Positions 1 through 7,599 of a DNA stretch of 64,000 nucleotides are shown in pieces (the stretch's first letter is position 1; every line of letters starts with the position of its first letter). This DNA is from CAJCJE01 sp035948315 (lineage in GTDB: Bacteria > Actinomycetota > Actinomycetes > Mycobacteriales > Pseudonocardiaceae). Under the pieces are notes generated by a model. That model was not told where the DNA came from, did not search any database, and saw nothing but the letters and a program-made list of their open reading frames with translations. The position numbers were made by a program, and so were the translations under genes. The stretch covers positions 50,949 to 114,948 of the forward strand of contig DASZJG010000053.1 of the NCBI GenBank assembly GCA_035948315.1, written 5' to 3'.

Positions 1-1514
1 GTGACCGGCGCGGTGATGGTGCCCGTCCACTTCACCGACCACTGCGTCGGGTTCACGCCGGGGCCGGGGGAGACGGCCGAGTTCGGGCCCCAGTCGAAGT
101 TCACGTTCGGATCGGTGCGGGTCAGCACCGGAGTGCCGGACAGCGCCATGTTGTTGTAGTACTGGCCGGTCAGGCCGCTGCCGAAGTACTGGGCGTCCAC
201 CACGGGCAGTTGGCCACCCGCCGGGTAGGTGCCCTGGGCGTACTGCACGTTCACGCCGGAGCCGGCGCGCGCCTTGATGCCCTGGTAGGGCGTGACGATC
301 GAGCCCGCGTTCACGCTGGCGCTGCCGCCGCCGACGGTCATCGCGTCCGGCCCGGCGTCATCGCCGATGACCGCGATCGACTTGGTGGCGCCCGCGTCCA
401 GCGGCAGTGCGGAGTTCGCGTTCTTCATCAGCACGGTGCCCTGCTCGGCCACGTTCTGCGCGACCGAGGCGTGCGCCGCGCTGGTCACCACCGCGCTCGG
501 CGAACCGGTGGCTGGCCGGTCGAACAGGCCGAAGCGGAACTCCTCGGTGAGGATGCGGGTGACCATGTCGTTCAGTCGCGACATCGGCACCTGGCCGGCC
601 TGCACCGCGGTCGTCAGGGCGGCGCCGAAGAACTGGTCGTCCGGCATCTCCATGTCCAGCCCGTTGTTCGCGGCGTCCACAGTGGAATGGGTCGCGCCCC
701 AGTCGGAGGTGACGAAGCCGGGGAAGTTGTACTGGTCCTTGAGCTTCTGGTTCTGCAGGTAGTCGTTCTGGCAGGCGGGCGAGCCGTTGATGGTGCTGTA
801 GGAACACATCACCGACGCGACCTGGCCCTGCTGGACCGCGGCCTGGAACTGCGGCAGGTAGATCTCGTTCAACGTGCGCGGATCCACGATCGCGTTGTCG
901 GCCGCGGTGTTGCGATTGGATTCCTGGTTGTACGCGGCGAGGTGTTTCACCTGTGCGAGCACGCCCTGGCTCTGCACGCCCCTGATGTCGGCGACACCGA
1001 TCTGGCCCGCGAGGTAGGGATCCTCGCCGTAGGACTCGAACGCCCGGCCCCAGCGGGGATCGCGCACGATGTTCACGGTCGGCCCGAGGTCGACGTTGGC
1101 GCCCTTGCCCCACTGCTCGTTTCCGATGACCGCGCCGTACTGGGAAACCAGCGACGGATCCCAACTGGCCGCGGCGGCGACCGGCGCGGGCAGCTGGGTC
1201 ACGCCGGTCATGCCGTCGCCGACCCCGCCGGGGCCGTCCTCCAGGTTCAACGCGGGGATGCACAGGGCCGGGATGGCCGGGATCTGACCCGCGTAGGGCG
1301 AGTTGTTGTCGCCGTGCACCATCTGGATCTTCTGATCGATGGTCATCTTGGCGAGCACCTCGGCCGCGCGCTGGCCGGGCGAGGCATGCTGGCCGACCCA
1401 GGGACAGGCCGGATTGGTCGGCGGCGCGGACTGCGCCGAGGCCGGTAACGCAAGGACGCTGATCGCGGCGGTGACCGCGGCGGCCACCACCCCGAATCTG
1501 ACGGGCAGACGCAT
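1..1514 (-). CDS. Secreted glycoside hydrolase family 3 (beta-glucosidase-like), 3' end cut by window edge
   Basis: The minus-strand reading from an ATG at 1514, preceded by GGAGAGCG, gives about 504 residues and runs off the left edge. An N-terminal signal peptide (MRLPVRF, then an Ala/Val-rich core ending ALPASAQS) points to export. The GH3 N-terminal barrel is clear: the family nucleophile region reads FVTSDWGATHS, followed by NNGLDMEMP. After the second GH3 domain begins (VLMKN, IAVIGDDAG), the last part (SGLTGQYYNNMAL) looks like a PA14 insertion, common in actinobacterial GH3 enzymes. It likely hydrolyses beta-linked oligosaccharides outside the cell. The exact substrate cannot be told. 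Long plus-strand frames here are GC-driven shadows. Confidence 0.9.
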   Translation of the reverse strand, partial: MRLPVRFGVVAAAVTAAISVLALPASAQSAPPTNPACPWVGQHASPGQRAAEVLAKMTIDQKIQMVHGDNNSPYAGQIPAIPALCIPALNLEDGPGGVGDGMTGVTQLPAPVAAAASWDPSLVSQYGAVIGNEQWGKGANVDLGPTVNIVRDPRWGRAFESYGEDPYLAGQIGVADIRGVQSQGVLAQVKHLAAYNQESNRNTAADNAIVDPRTLNEIYLPQFQAAVQQGQVASVMCSYSTINGSPACQNDYLQNQKLKDQYNFPGFVTSDWGATHSTVDAANNGLDMEMPDDQFFGAALTTAVQAGQVPMSRLNDMVTRILTEEFRFGLFDRPATGSPSAVVTSAAHASVAQNVAEQGTVLMKNANSALPLDAGATKSIAVIGDDAGPDAMTVGGGSASVNAGSIVTPYQGIKARAGSGVNVQYAQGTYPAGGQLPVVDAQYFGSGLTGQYYNNMALSGTPVLTRTDPNVNFDWGPNSAVSPGPGVNPTQWSVKWTGTITAPV

Positions 1515-1673
1515 GATCGCTCTCCTACATCGTTGTACCGAGCGAATAAGTTGCGGCGCGCAACATATCTCCGCGATGACCGCAGGCGGAAGGGTTGTAT
1601 CGATTCAGAACGGCGCCTATCGGCCCAGATTCGACCATTGGATGCAACGCTCTGCCTGTTTTCTTGGCGAGGG

Positions 1674-2252
1674 TCAGGCCACGCGCTGCAACAGGACCTG
1701 TTCGATCAACGCGACCAGCACGTTCTTCACGGATTCGCGGTCCCGCGCGTCGCAGTGGATCACCGCGACGCTGGGCGGCACGTCGAGCGCGTCGCGGACC
1801 TCGCCCAGTTCGTAGCGGCGCGAGTCGGGGAAGTGGTTGACCGCGACGATGAACGGGATGTCGTGCGTCTCGAAGTAGTCGAGTACCGGGTAGCAGTCCT
1901 CGATGCGCCTGGTGTCGGCCAGCACGACCGCGCCGAGCGCGCCGTCGGACAGGTCGTCCCAGAGGAAGTCGAAGCGCTCCTGGCCAGGGGTGCCGAACAG
2001 GTAGAGGATCAGCGTCGGGTCCAGGGTGATCCGGCCGAAGTCCAGCGCGACCGTGGTGGTCGTCTTGCTGGGCAGCAGGCTCGCGTCGTCGATGCCGACC
2101 GAACGCTCGGTCATGGCCGCCTCGGTCACCAGCGGTTCGATCTCGGAGATCGACCCGATGAAGGTGGTCTTGCCGACTCCGAAGCCGCCGCTGACCACGA
2201 TTTTCGCCGCGGTCGGCACGCGTGGTGCCGGCTGCTCAGAGAGCCCGGACAA
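1674..2252 (-). CDS. cvnD: Conservon small GTPase (CvnD type)
   Basis: About 192 residues from a TTG at 2252 that overlaps the end of the DUF742 gene. A GTG at 2219 is an alternative start. Motifs are a P-loop (GGFGVGKTT), a switch-II-like FGTPGQERF in place of the usual DxxG, and VNHFPD at the G4 position. This matches the Ras-like, MglA/Rab-related ATP/GTP-binding protein that ends actinobacterial conservons. It is thought to work with the membrane kinase-like sensor, the roadblock protein and the DUF742 protein as a membrane-associated signalling complex. It is the last of four overlapping or closely spaced genes, so it is probably cotranscribed with them. Confidence 0.9.
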   Translation of the reverse strand: MSGLSEQPAPRVPTAAKIVVSGGFGVGKTTFIGSISEIEPLVTEAAMTERSVGIDDASLLPSKTTTTVALDFGRITLDPTLILYLFGTPGQERFDFLWDDLSDGALGAVVLADTRRIEDCYPVLDYFETHDIPFIVAVNHFPDSRRYELGEVRDALDVPPSVAVIHCDARDRESVKNVLVALIEQVLLQRVA

Positions 2253-2685
2253 GATCCCTGATCCTCTCGATCGTCTGAACCGGCAGTGCGCTCGGCTCAC
2301 GCAGCTCAACATAGTTGCCGGTGAAGAGGTCGGCGATCAGCACCCTGGCTACGCCGATCGGCAGGTCCAGTTGGGAGGCGAGTTCGGCGACCGAGATCGG
2401 TTCCTGGGCGAGTTCGATCGCCCTGCGCTGCTCGAACTGCAACGGCGCGGAGAGCGCGGCGGGCTGCGCGTAGACCATGGTTTCCAGCTTGAGCCCGTCG
2501 TGCAGCGGCCGGGTGCGGCCACCGGTGACCATGAACGGCCTGATCAGCACCCCGTCCGACTCGGTGGAGCCGTCGTGCCGGTGCGGGGCGTCCTGTCCTG
2601 GTTCGGCCTGTTCGAACCAGGACTTCGGCTGGGTCGGCGGCAGCATCCTCGGGTCGGGCAGCCGCAGCGGGTCGCGCTCGGTCAT
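2236..2685 (-). CDS. cvnC: DUF742 protein (CvnC type)
   Basis: 149 residues from an ATG at 2685. The ATG overlaps the stop of the roadblock gene as ATGA. The N-terminal third is polar and proline-rich (LRLPDPRMLPPTQP). The conserved DUF742 part follows (IRPFMVTGGRTRP, then a winged-helix-like stretch AELASQLDLPIGVARVLIADL). In conservons this protein is the third component between the roadblock protein and the GTPase, and the C-terminal helices suggest a degenerate DNA-binding fold. Position and sequence together make the family call secure. The signal it relays is unknown. Confidence 0.9.
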   Translation of the reverse strand: MTERDPLRLPDPRMLPPTQPKSWFEQAEPGQDAPHRHDGSTESDGVLIRPFMVTGGRTRPLHDGLKLETMVYAQPAALSAPLQFEQRRAIELAQEPISVAELASQLDLPIGVARVLIADLFTGNYVELREPSALPVQTIERIRDLVRAL

Positions 2686-3107
2686 GGGGTCAGCGATTCT
2701 CGCAGTTCGCTGATGAGCGCCGGGCTGAGCAGCCGGCCGGCCCGCTCGGCGAGCACCGCGATCTCGTAGCCGATCAGGCCGATGTCGCACCCCTCGCCGG
2801 CCAGCACCGCGATGCAGCTGCCGTCGGCGATGGTGGAGACCAGCAGGAAGCCGCGCTGCATCTCGATCAGCACCAGCTTCAGCCCGTCGAAGTCGTAGTA
2901 GCGGGCGGCGCTGCGGGACAGGCTGGCCAGGCCGGAGGTGAGCGCGGCGAGCCGGTCGCCCGCGGTCCGGTCCAGGCCCGCCGACTTGGCGATCAGCAGA
3001 CCGTCGGAGGACACCACGACGGCGTCCCGCACCCCGTCGGTGTTGCGCACGAAGTTGTTGACCAGCCAGTGAAAACTCTGCGGGTCGGTATCAAGCTCGG
3101 TAGTCAC
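2682..3107 (-). CDS. cvnB: Roadblock/LC7 domain protein (CvnB type)
   Basis: About 141 residues. I prefer the GTG at 3107 because GAGGTGG sits just upstream, while an in-frame GTG at 3134 has no ribosome site. The whole protein is one roadblock/LC7 domain (VNNFVRNTDGVRDAVVVSSDGLLIA, then GFLLVSTIADGSCIAVLAGEGCDIGLIGYEI). Bacterial members act as GTPase-activating or scaffold partners of MglA-like GTPases, here the CvnD-type protein two genes downstream. It lies between the sensor and DUF742 genes in the standard conservon order. Confidence 0.92.
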   Translation of the reverse strand: MTTELDTDPQSFHWLVNNFVRNTDGVRDAVVVSSDGLLIAKSAGLDRTAGDRLAALTSGLASLSRSAARYYDFDGLKLVLIEMQRGFLLVSTIADGSCIAVLAGEGCDIGLIGYEIAVLAERAGRLLSPALISELRESLTP

Positions 3108-3171
3108 AGCGCCACCTCGCTGGCGCTCGGCCACACCGTGAACGCTCCCTGTGCCAGTTGGTTCGCTCCGC

Positions 3172-5670
3172 TCACTGGTTCTCCTCCTCGCGGGCTGCGA
3201 CGGCGTCGACTCCGCTCATCGCCAGCTGGCCGCGTTGGTGTCCTTGTTGGAAGGCGGAGAGCATGCTGCGCACCTGGCTCGGGGTGCGCTCGCCGCTCGC
3301 GCCGTCGGTCGGGGTGGTCGGGCGGTCCGTGGCCCTCGGCGTCGGTGCGGCCGGGCCGGTGGACGCCGCTTGTTGCGTTCGCCTGCGGGACTGGCGTTTG
3401 ACCAGGCCGTTCGGGGTTCGGGCCTGCTGCGTTGGTGCAGGCGCGGGCGTTTCCGTGCGGGTCGCCGGGATCGAGGGGACCTCCACCGGCTCGGGTGCCG
3501 GCGTCGGCGTGCTGAGCACCGGCTCCGCCTGCTTGACCGGACGCTGCGGCAGGAGGGGTTTCGGGCTCGGCGGGGCCGGCGGCGGGAGGGTGGACTCGTC
3601 GGCGAGCACGTCCGGGGGGAGCAGGATGCGCGCGGTCAGGCCGGTGGTCGGCGACTCGGACAGGTCGACCCGCACGCCGAGCCGGTTGGCCAGCCTGCCG
3701 ACCACGTAGTGGCCGAGGAACCGGGTGGGCGCGACCAGGAAGTTCTCCTCGTCGCGCAGCCTCGCGCGGGCGGCGGCGAGTTCGGCGGGCGTCATGCCGA
3801 TGCCGTGGTCGACGACGACCAGCAGGTACCGGTTGCCCATCCGCCTGCCGTAGACCTCGACCTCGAGTTCGGGTGAGGAGAACTGCAGGCCGTTCTCGAC
3901 CAGCTCGGCCAGCATGTGCGCGACGTCGGTGATGACCGAGCCGACGACGAACGCGGGGTCCACCCGGCGCAGCACGACCCGCCGGTAGTCCTCCACTTCG
4001 GACAGTGCGGCGCGGATGACGTCGGCGACCGGCAGCGGCTGCGACCACACGCGCGGGCTGTTCTGGCCGACCAGCACCAGCACGCTCTCCGCGTTGCGGC
4101 GCATGCGGGTGGCCAGGTGGTCCAGCTCGAACATGTTGGCCAGCGCGGACGGGTCGAGTTCCTCCCGCTCGAAGTCGCTGATCAGCGACAACTGCCGGCG
4201 CACCAGGTTCTGGTTGCGCCTGCCGAGGTTGGCCAGCGACGCGGTGGTGTTGCGGCGGATCAGGGCCTGCTCGGTGGCCAGCTTGAGCGCGGTGTCCTGG
4301 AGCCGGTCCAGCGCCTTGGCCAGCACCCTGATCTCGGTGGCCGCACGGTCCGAGACCAGGTTGAGCACCGGCCGGGCCGCCTCGCCCGGGTCCTCGCTCT
4401 GCAGCTTGGCGACGGCCGAGGGCAGCCTGCGCACGGACATGTCGTTGGCGTCGCGGGCGAGCAGCCGGACCGGGTCGATCACCGACCGGGCCGCGCCGAT
4501 GACCAGGCCGATCATTCCGCCGATGATCAGCAGCGCGAGCAGCGCCATCGCGCCCAGCTCCCAGGCGGCCCGGTTGCGCAACTGGTCGGCGCGGGTCATC
4601 ACGTCGTGCCCGACGCTCTGCTGCGCGGCACGCATCCCGTCCACGACCGTGGCCATCGCGTTCCACCAGGTCCCCGGATCGACCCTGGTGGGCAGGACGC
4701 CGTTGGACGCGGCGATCACCATGTCCTCCAGCGTGCGCGCCTGGACGGCGGACGGGGAGCCGAGCGCGGCGGCGAGGGCCGCCTTTTCCGGGTCCGTGGC
4801 GAACTTGGCGTAGGCGCCCAGCCCGTCCTGCTTCGAGTCCAGCGCGCGGGCGAACGCGGTGTAGGTGGCCTGCGGGAGCTTGTCGGCGGCGAAGACGCCG
4901 GTCAGCAGGCCGGCCTCCTGCGCGGTGGACTCCTTGGCGTCCGCGACCGCGTACAGGGCCTGTAGGCCGTGCCGCAGCGACGGGTCCTGCGCCTGGTCGA
5001 GGCCGAGCGCGACGCCGTTGAGCGCCTCGATCGCGTCGGAATAGAACTGGAAGGCGGTGGTCGGCTGGGCGAGCCGGTCGTCGACGGTCGACCGCACCCC
5101 GGCAATGTCGTCCAGTTTGGACAGTGCGGCGCGCACCTGGTCGGTGCCCGCGTCCGCGAACACCGGATTGGCGATCATCTGGTTCAGCGCGGCGAGGGCA
5201 TGGTCGGTGCTCGGGCGCTGCGCGGCCAACCGGGGCGCGAACGCGCCGTCGCCGTCGAGCACGCCGTTGGTCAGGCCGCGTTCCTTCTGGAGTTCGTCGA
5301 CGGTGGCCTGCACGTTCAGGGTGACCGTGACGATGTGCGCGGTGGTGCGCGCGGTCCGGTAGGTGCCGACCTGGCCGGTGATGATGACCCCGAGCAGTAC
5401 CAGGACCAGCACCAGCGACACGCACAGGATGCGGATCAGCTTGCCTCGGATGGACCTGGGCCGCAGCGCCGCCTCGAACAGCCTGCCCAGCCCGCTGCCG
5501 CGGCGCAGCAGGTCCAGCTGGATGTCGTCCATGGCCGGCAGCCGTGTCGTTTGGCTCGTCAGGCCCGCGGTGGTCAGCGTCGGGGCAGTGGTGCTGGTGG
5601 TGGGGGTGCTGGTGGGCGTGCTGACCGGCCGATCCTCGACCGGTGGCAGCCCGGGGTCGGGCTCGACCAC
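3172..5670 (-). CDS. cvnA: Conservon sensor: NIT-domain membrane histidine-kinase-like protein (CvnA type)
   Basis: About 832 residues from a GTG at 5670 preceded by GGAGGAATT. An ATG 90 bases upstream is possible but has no ribosome site. A Thr/Pro-rich cytoplasmic head leads to a first membrane helix (ILCVSLVLVLVLLGVIITG). A large extracytoplasmic NIT-type sensing domain follows (QKERGLTNG near its start), then a second helix (LLALLIIGGMIGLVIGAA). The cytoplasmic part has LDHLATRMRRN and a GHKL ATPase with ELVENGLQFSS and DHGIGM. A Pro/Ala-rich tail of about 170 residues ends the protein. It heads the conservon and presumably senses an external ligand. NIT domains are named for nitrate/nitrite sensing, but the ligand here is not shown. 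Confidence 0.92.
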   Translation of the reverse strand: MVEPDPGLPPVEDRPVSTPTSTPTTSTTAPTLTTAGLTSQTTRLPAMDDIQLDLLRRGSGLGRLFEAALRPRSIRGKLIRILCVSLVLVLVLLGVIITGQVGTYRTARTTAHIVTVTLNVQATVDELQKERGLTNGVLDGDGAFAPRLAAQRPSTDHALAALNQMIANPVFADAGTDQVRAALSKLDDIAGVRSTVDDRLAQPTTAFQFYSDAIEALNGVALGLDQAQDPSLRHGLQALYAVADAKESTAQEAGLLTGVFAADKLPQATYTAFARALDSKQDGLGAYAKFATDPEKAALAAALGSPSAVQARTLEDMVIAASNGVLPTRVDPGTWWNAMATVVDGMRAAQQSVGHDVMTRADQLRNRAAWELGAMALLALLIIGGMIGLVIGAARSVIDPVRLLARDANDMSVRRLPSAVAKLQSEDPGEAARPVLNLVSDRAATEIRVLAKALDRLQDTALKLATEQALIRRNTTASLANLGRRNQNLVRRQLSLISDFEREELDPSALANMFELDHLATRMRRNAESVLVLVGQNSPRVWSQPLPVADVIRAALSEVEDYRRVVLRRVDPAFVVGSVITDVAHMLAELVENGLQFSSPELEVEVYGRRMGNRYLLVVVDHGIGMTPAELAAARARLRDEENFLVAPTRFLGHYVVGRLANRLGVRVDLSESPTTGLTARILLPPDVLADESTLPPPAPPSPKPLLPQRPVKQAEPVLSTPTPAPEPVEVPSIPATRTETPAPAPTQQARTPNGLVKRQSRRRTQQAASTGPAAPTPRATDRPTTPTDGASGERTPSQVRSMLSAFQQGHQRGQLAMSGVDAVAAREEENQ

Positions 5671-5941
5671 AATTCCTCCGTTGCTGACCCAGCGCCGATT
5701 CGCGAATTCGGCAAATGTCCCCCGTATGGACGCGGGGCATCCTATCGGTACACCCGACACCAGGGCCAGGGCAGTTGACCTGGTCGACGTTCACTCGGAT
5801 GGCCCTGGACCCGTTAACAGAACTTTCGAACACGGTAAAAACTTCGATGGGTCAGTACTGCCCCGAAGTGTTCGTCCACGATTCATCTGCCCTGCTAACG
5901 TGCTTCGGCCGCATGTCCTCTGGGGATGAATCGAGGTGGTC

Positions 5942-7519
5942 GTGCGCGCCACGGGGGTGGCAACGCACTGCCCGCACTGCGCCCTGCAGTGCGGTCTCAC
6001 CGTGCTGCCCGGATCCGCGCCGACGGTTGCCCCGCGACCGTTCCCGACCAGCCGCGGTGGCCTGTGCGAGCAGGGCTGGACCGCGCTCGACGAGCCATCT
6101 GATCAGCCTCGGCTGACCACCCCGCTGGTGCGGGTGGACGGTGCGCTGCGGCCCACCAATTGGCACACCGCGCTCGACCTGGTCGCCGCGCGACTGGCCG
6201 GGCTGCGCGCGGCGGCGGGCGCGGACGCGATCGGCGTGTGCTGCGGCGGCGCGCTGAGCAACGAGACGGCGTACTCGCTGGCCAGATTCGCCCGGCTCGC
6301 GCTGGGCACGACGCGCTTGGAGGCGCCGAGCCTGGCCGGCATCGCCACGGCGGGCGCGGTGGTGGCACGGTCCTTCGGCATCGACCGCGGCCTGCCGTTT
6401 CCCGTGACCGACCTGCGCACCGCGGACACTGTGTTGTTGGCGGGCGCGAACATCGCCAGCACCATGCCGCCGCTGTTCGATCAGCTCCGCGGGATCGTCG
6501 ACGCGGGCGGGCTGATCGTCGTCGACCCGGCCGACAACGCCACCACGGCGCGGGCCGCGCTGCACCTGCGGCCCCGGCCCGGCACCGATCCGGCGCTCGC
6601 CCTGGGCCTGCTGCACTGCGTCGTCGCGGACGGCCATCTTGACCGGTCCTATGTGGAGAGTCGAACGGTCGGGTTCGACGTGGTGTGGCGGGTCGCGCGG
6701 CAGTGGTGGCCGGAGCGGGTCGCGCAGGTCACTGGGGTGTCCGTGGCCGACCAGCGGACCTGCGCGCGGATGCTGGCCAGGGCGGCGGGCGCGTATGTGC
6801 TGACCGGGCGTGGCACGCATCGGCAACCGGCTGCCGCCGATGCCGTCACCGGTTGGCTCAACCTGAGCCTCGCGCTCGGCCTGCCCGGCTCGCCCGGCGC
6901 GGGATTCGGTTGCCTGACCGGGCAGGGCAACGGGCAGGGCGTGCTGCAGAACGGTCGACTCGCCGAATGCGGTTCGCCGGGTCGGGCGAATATCACGCTG
7001 CGTGGCATGCTGGTGTTCGGTGCCAGGCCGAGATTGCCGGAGCTGGATCTGTTGGTGGTCGCGGACACCGTGCTTTCCGAGACGGCGCGCGCGGCCGATG
7101 TCGTGCTTCCGGTAACCCGGTGGGCGGAGGCGACTGGCACGGTGGTGAACCTGGAAGGTCGTCTGTTATTGCGGCCCGGTGCTATCGAACCGCCCGAGGG
7201 GGTGCGCGCCGATCTGGCCGTGTTACACGGAATTTCCATTCGACTCGGCAGAACTGCATTGGAATTTCCGACTGACCCGGCCGCCGTGTTCGCCGAACTG
7301 AGTGCTGCTTCGGCCGGTGGACCCGCCGATTATTCCGGGGTAAGTTATCAGCGACTGGCGTCCGGACAGGCGCTGTACTGGCCGGTTCCCGGTCCGACGC
7401 ATTCGGGCACGCCGCGATTATTCTTGCGGCGCTTCGCACATGAGGACGGGCGCGCGCGTTTCGGCCCGGTGCAATGGTTGCTGGGGCCAGCAAACGTCAG
7501 ACGTATGGCCGGCGAATAA
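5942..7519 (+). CDS. Short molybdopterin oxidoreductase (assimilatory nitrate reductase / formate dehydrogenase-like)
   Basis: About 525 residues from a GTG at 5942 with GAGG five bases upstream. A GTG at 5936 is an alternative. The N-terminus carries a 4Fe-4S signature (HCPHCALQCGL and a fourth Cys in GGLCEQG). The MopB body follows, with PLVRVDGALRPTNWHTALD and GFGCLTGQGNGQG. Relatives run to about 700 residues and end in a molybdopterin-dinucleotide-binding domain, which is missing here. The segment normally holding the Mo-ligand Cys reads SLAGIATAGAVVARSFGID, with no Cys. The fold is clear but the reaction is not. It is divergent from the conservon across a 270-base gap, and no electron-transfer partner lies next to it. 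Confidence 0.8.
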   Translation: MRATGVATHCPHCALQCGLTVLPGSAPTVAPRPFPTSRGGLCEQGWTALDEPSDQPRLTTPLVRVDGALRPTNWHTALDLVAARLAGLRAAAGADAIGVCCGGALSNETAYSLARFARLALGTTRLEAPSLAGIATAGAVVARSFGIDRGLPFPVTDLRTADTVLLAGANIASTMPPLFDQLRGIVDAGGLIVVDPADNATTARAALHLRPRPGTDPALALGLLHCVVADGHLDRSYVESRTVGFDVVWRVARQWWPERVAQVTGVSVADQRTCARMLARAAGAYVLTGRGTHRQPAAADAVTGWLNLSLALGLPGSPGAGFGCLTGQGNGQGVLQNGRLAECGSPGRANITLRGMLVFGARPRLPELDLLVVADTVLSETARAADVVLPVTRWAEATGTVVNLEGRLLLRPGAIEPPEGVRADLAVLHGISIRLGRTALEFPTDPAAVFAELSAASAGGPADYSGVSYQRLASGQALYWPVPGPTHSGTPRLFLRRFAHEDGRARFGPVQWLLGPANVRRMAGE

Positions 7520-7599
7520 TATGCGACAAATCGAGCCGGCATCGAAAAATCCGCCGATTCGGGGTTACGTCAGCGGCCTCTGGTCTCCAACATGGTGAT

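Noticed and set aside
210..1448. Long plus-strand frame opposite the GH3 gene
   Set aside because: It is an antisense shadow. The minus strand carries the signal peptide and GH3 motifs, and the plus-strand product is low-complexity Arg/Gly/Val/His.
3104..5833. 909-codon minus-strand frame overlapping the conservon sensor in another frame
   Set aside because: Its product is Arg/Pro/Ala/Gly-rich without domains, while the adjacent frame encodes a complete NIT-HATPase protein.
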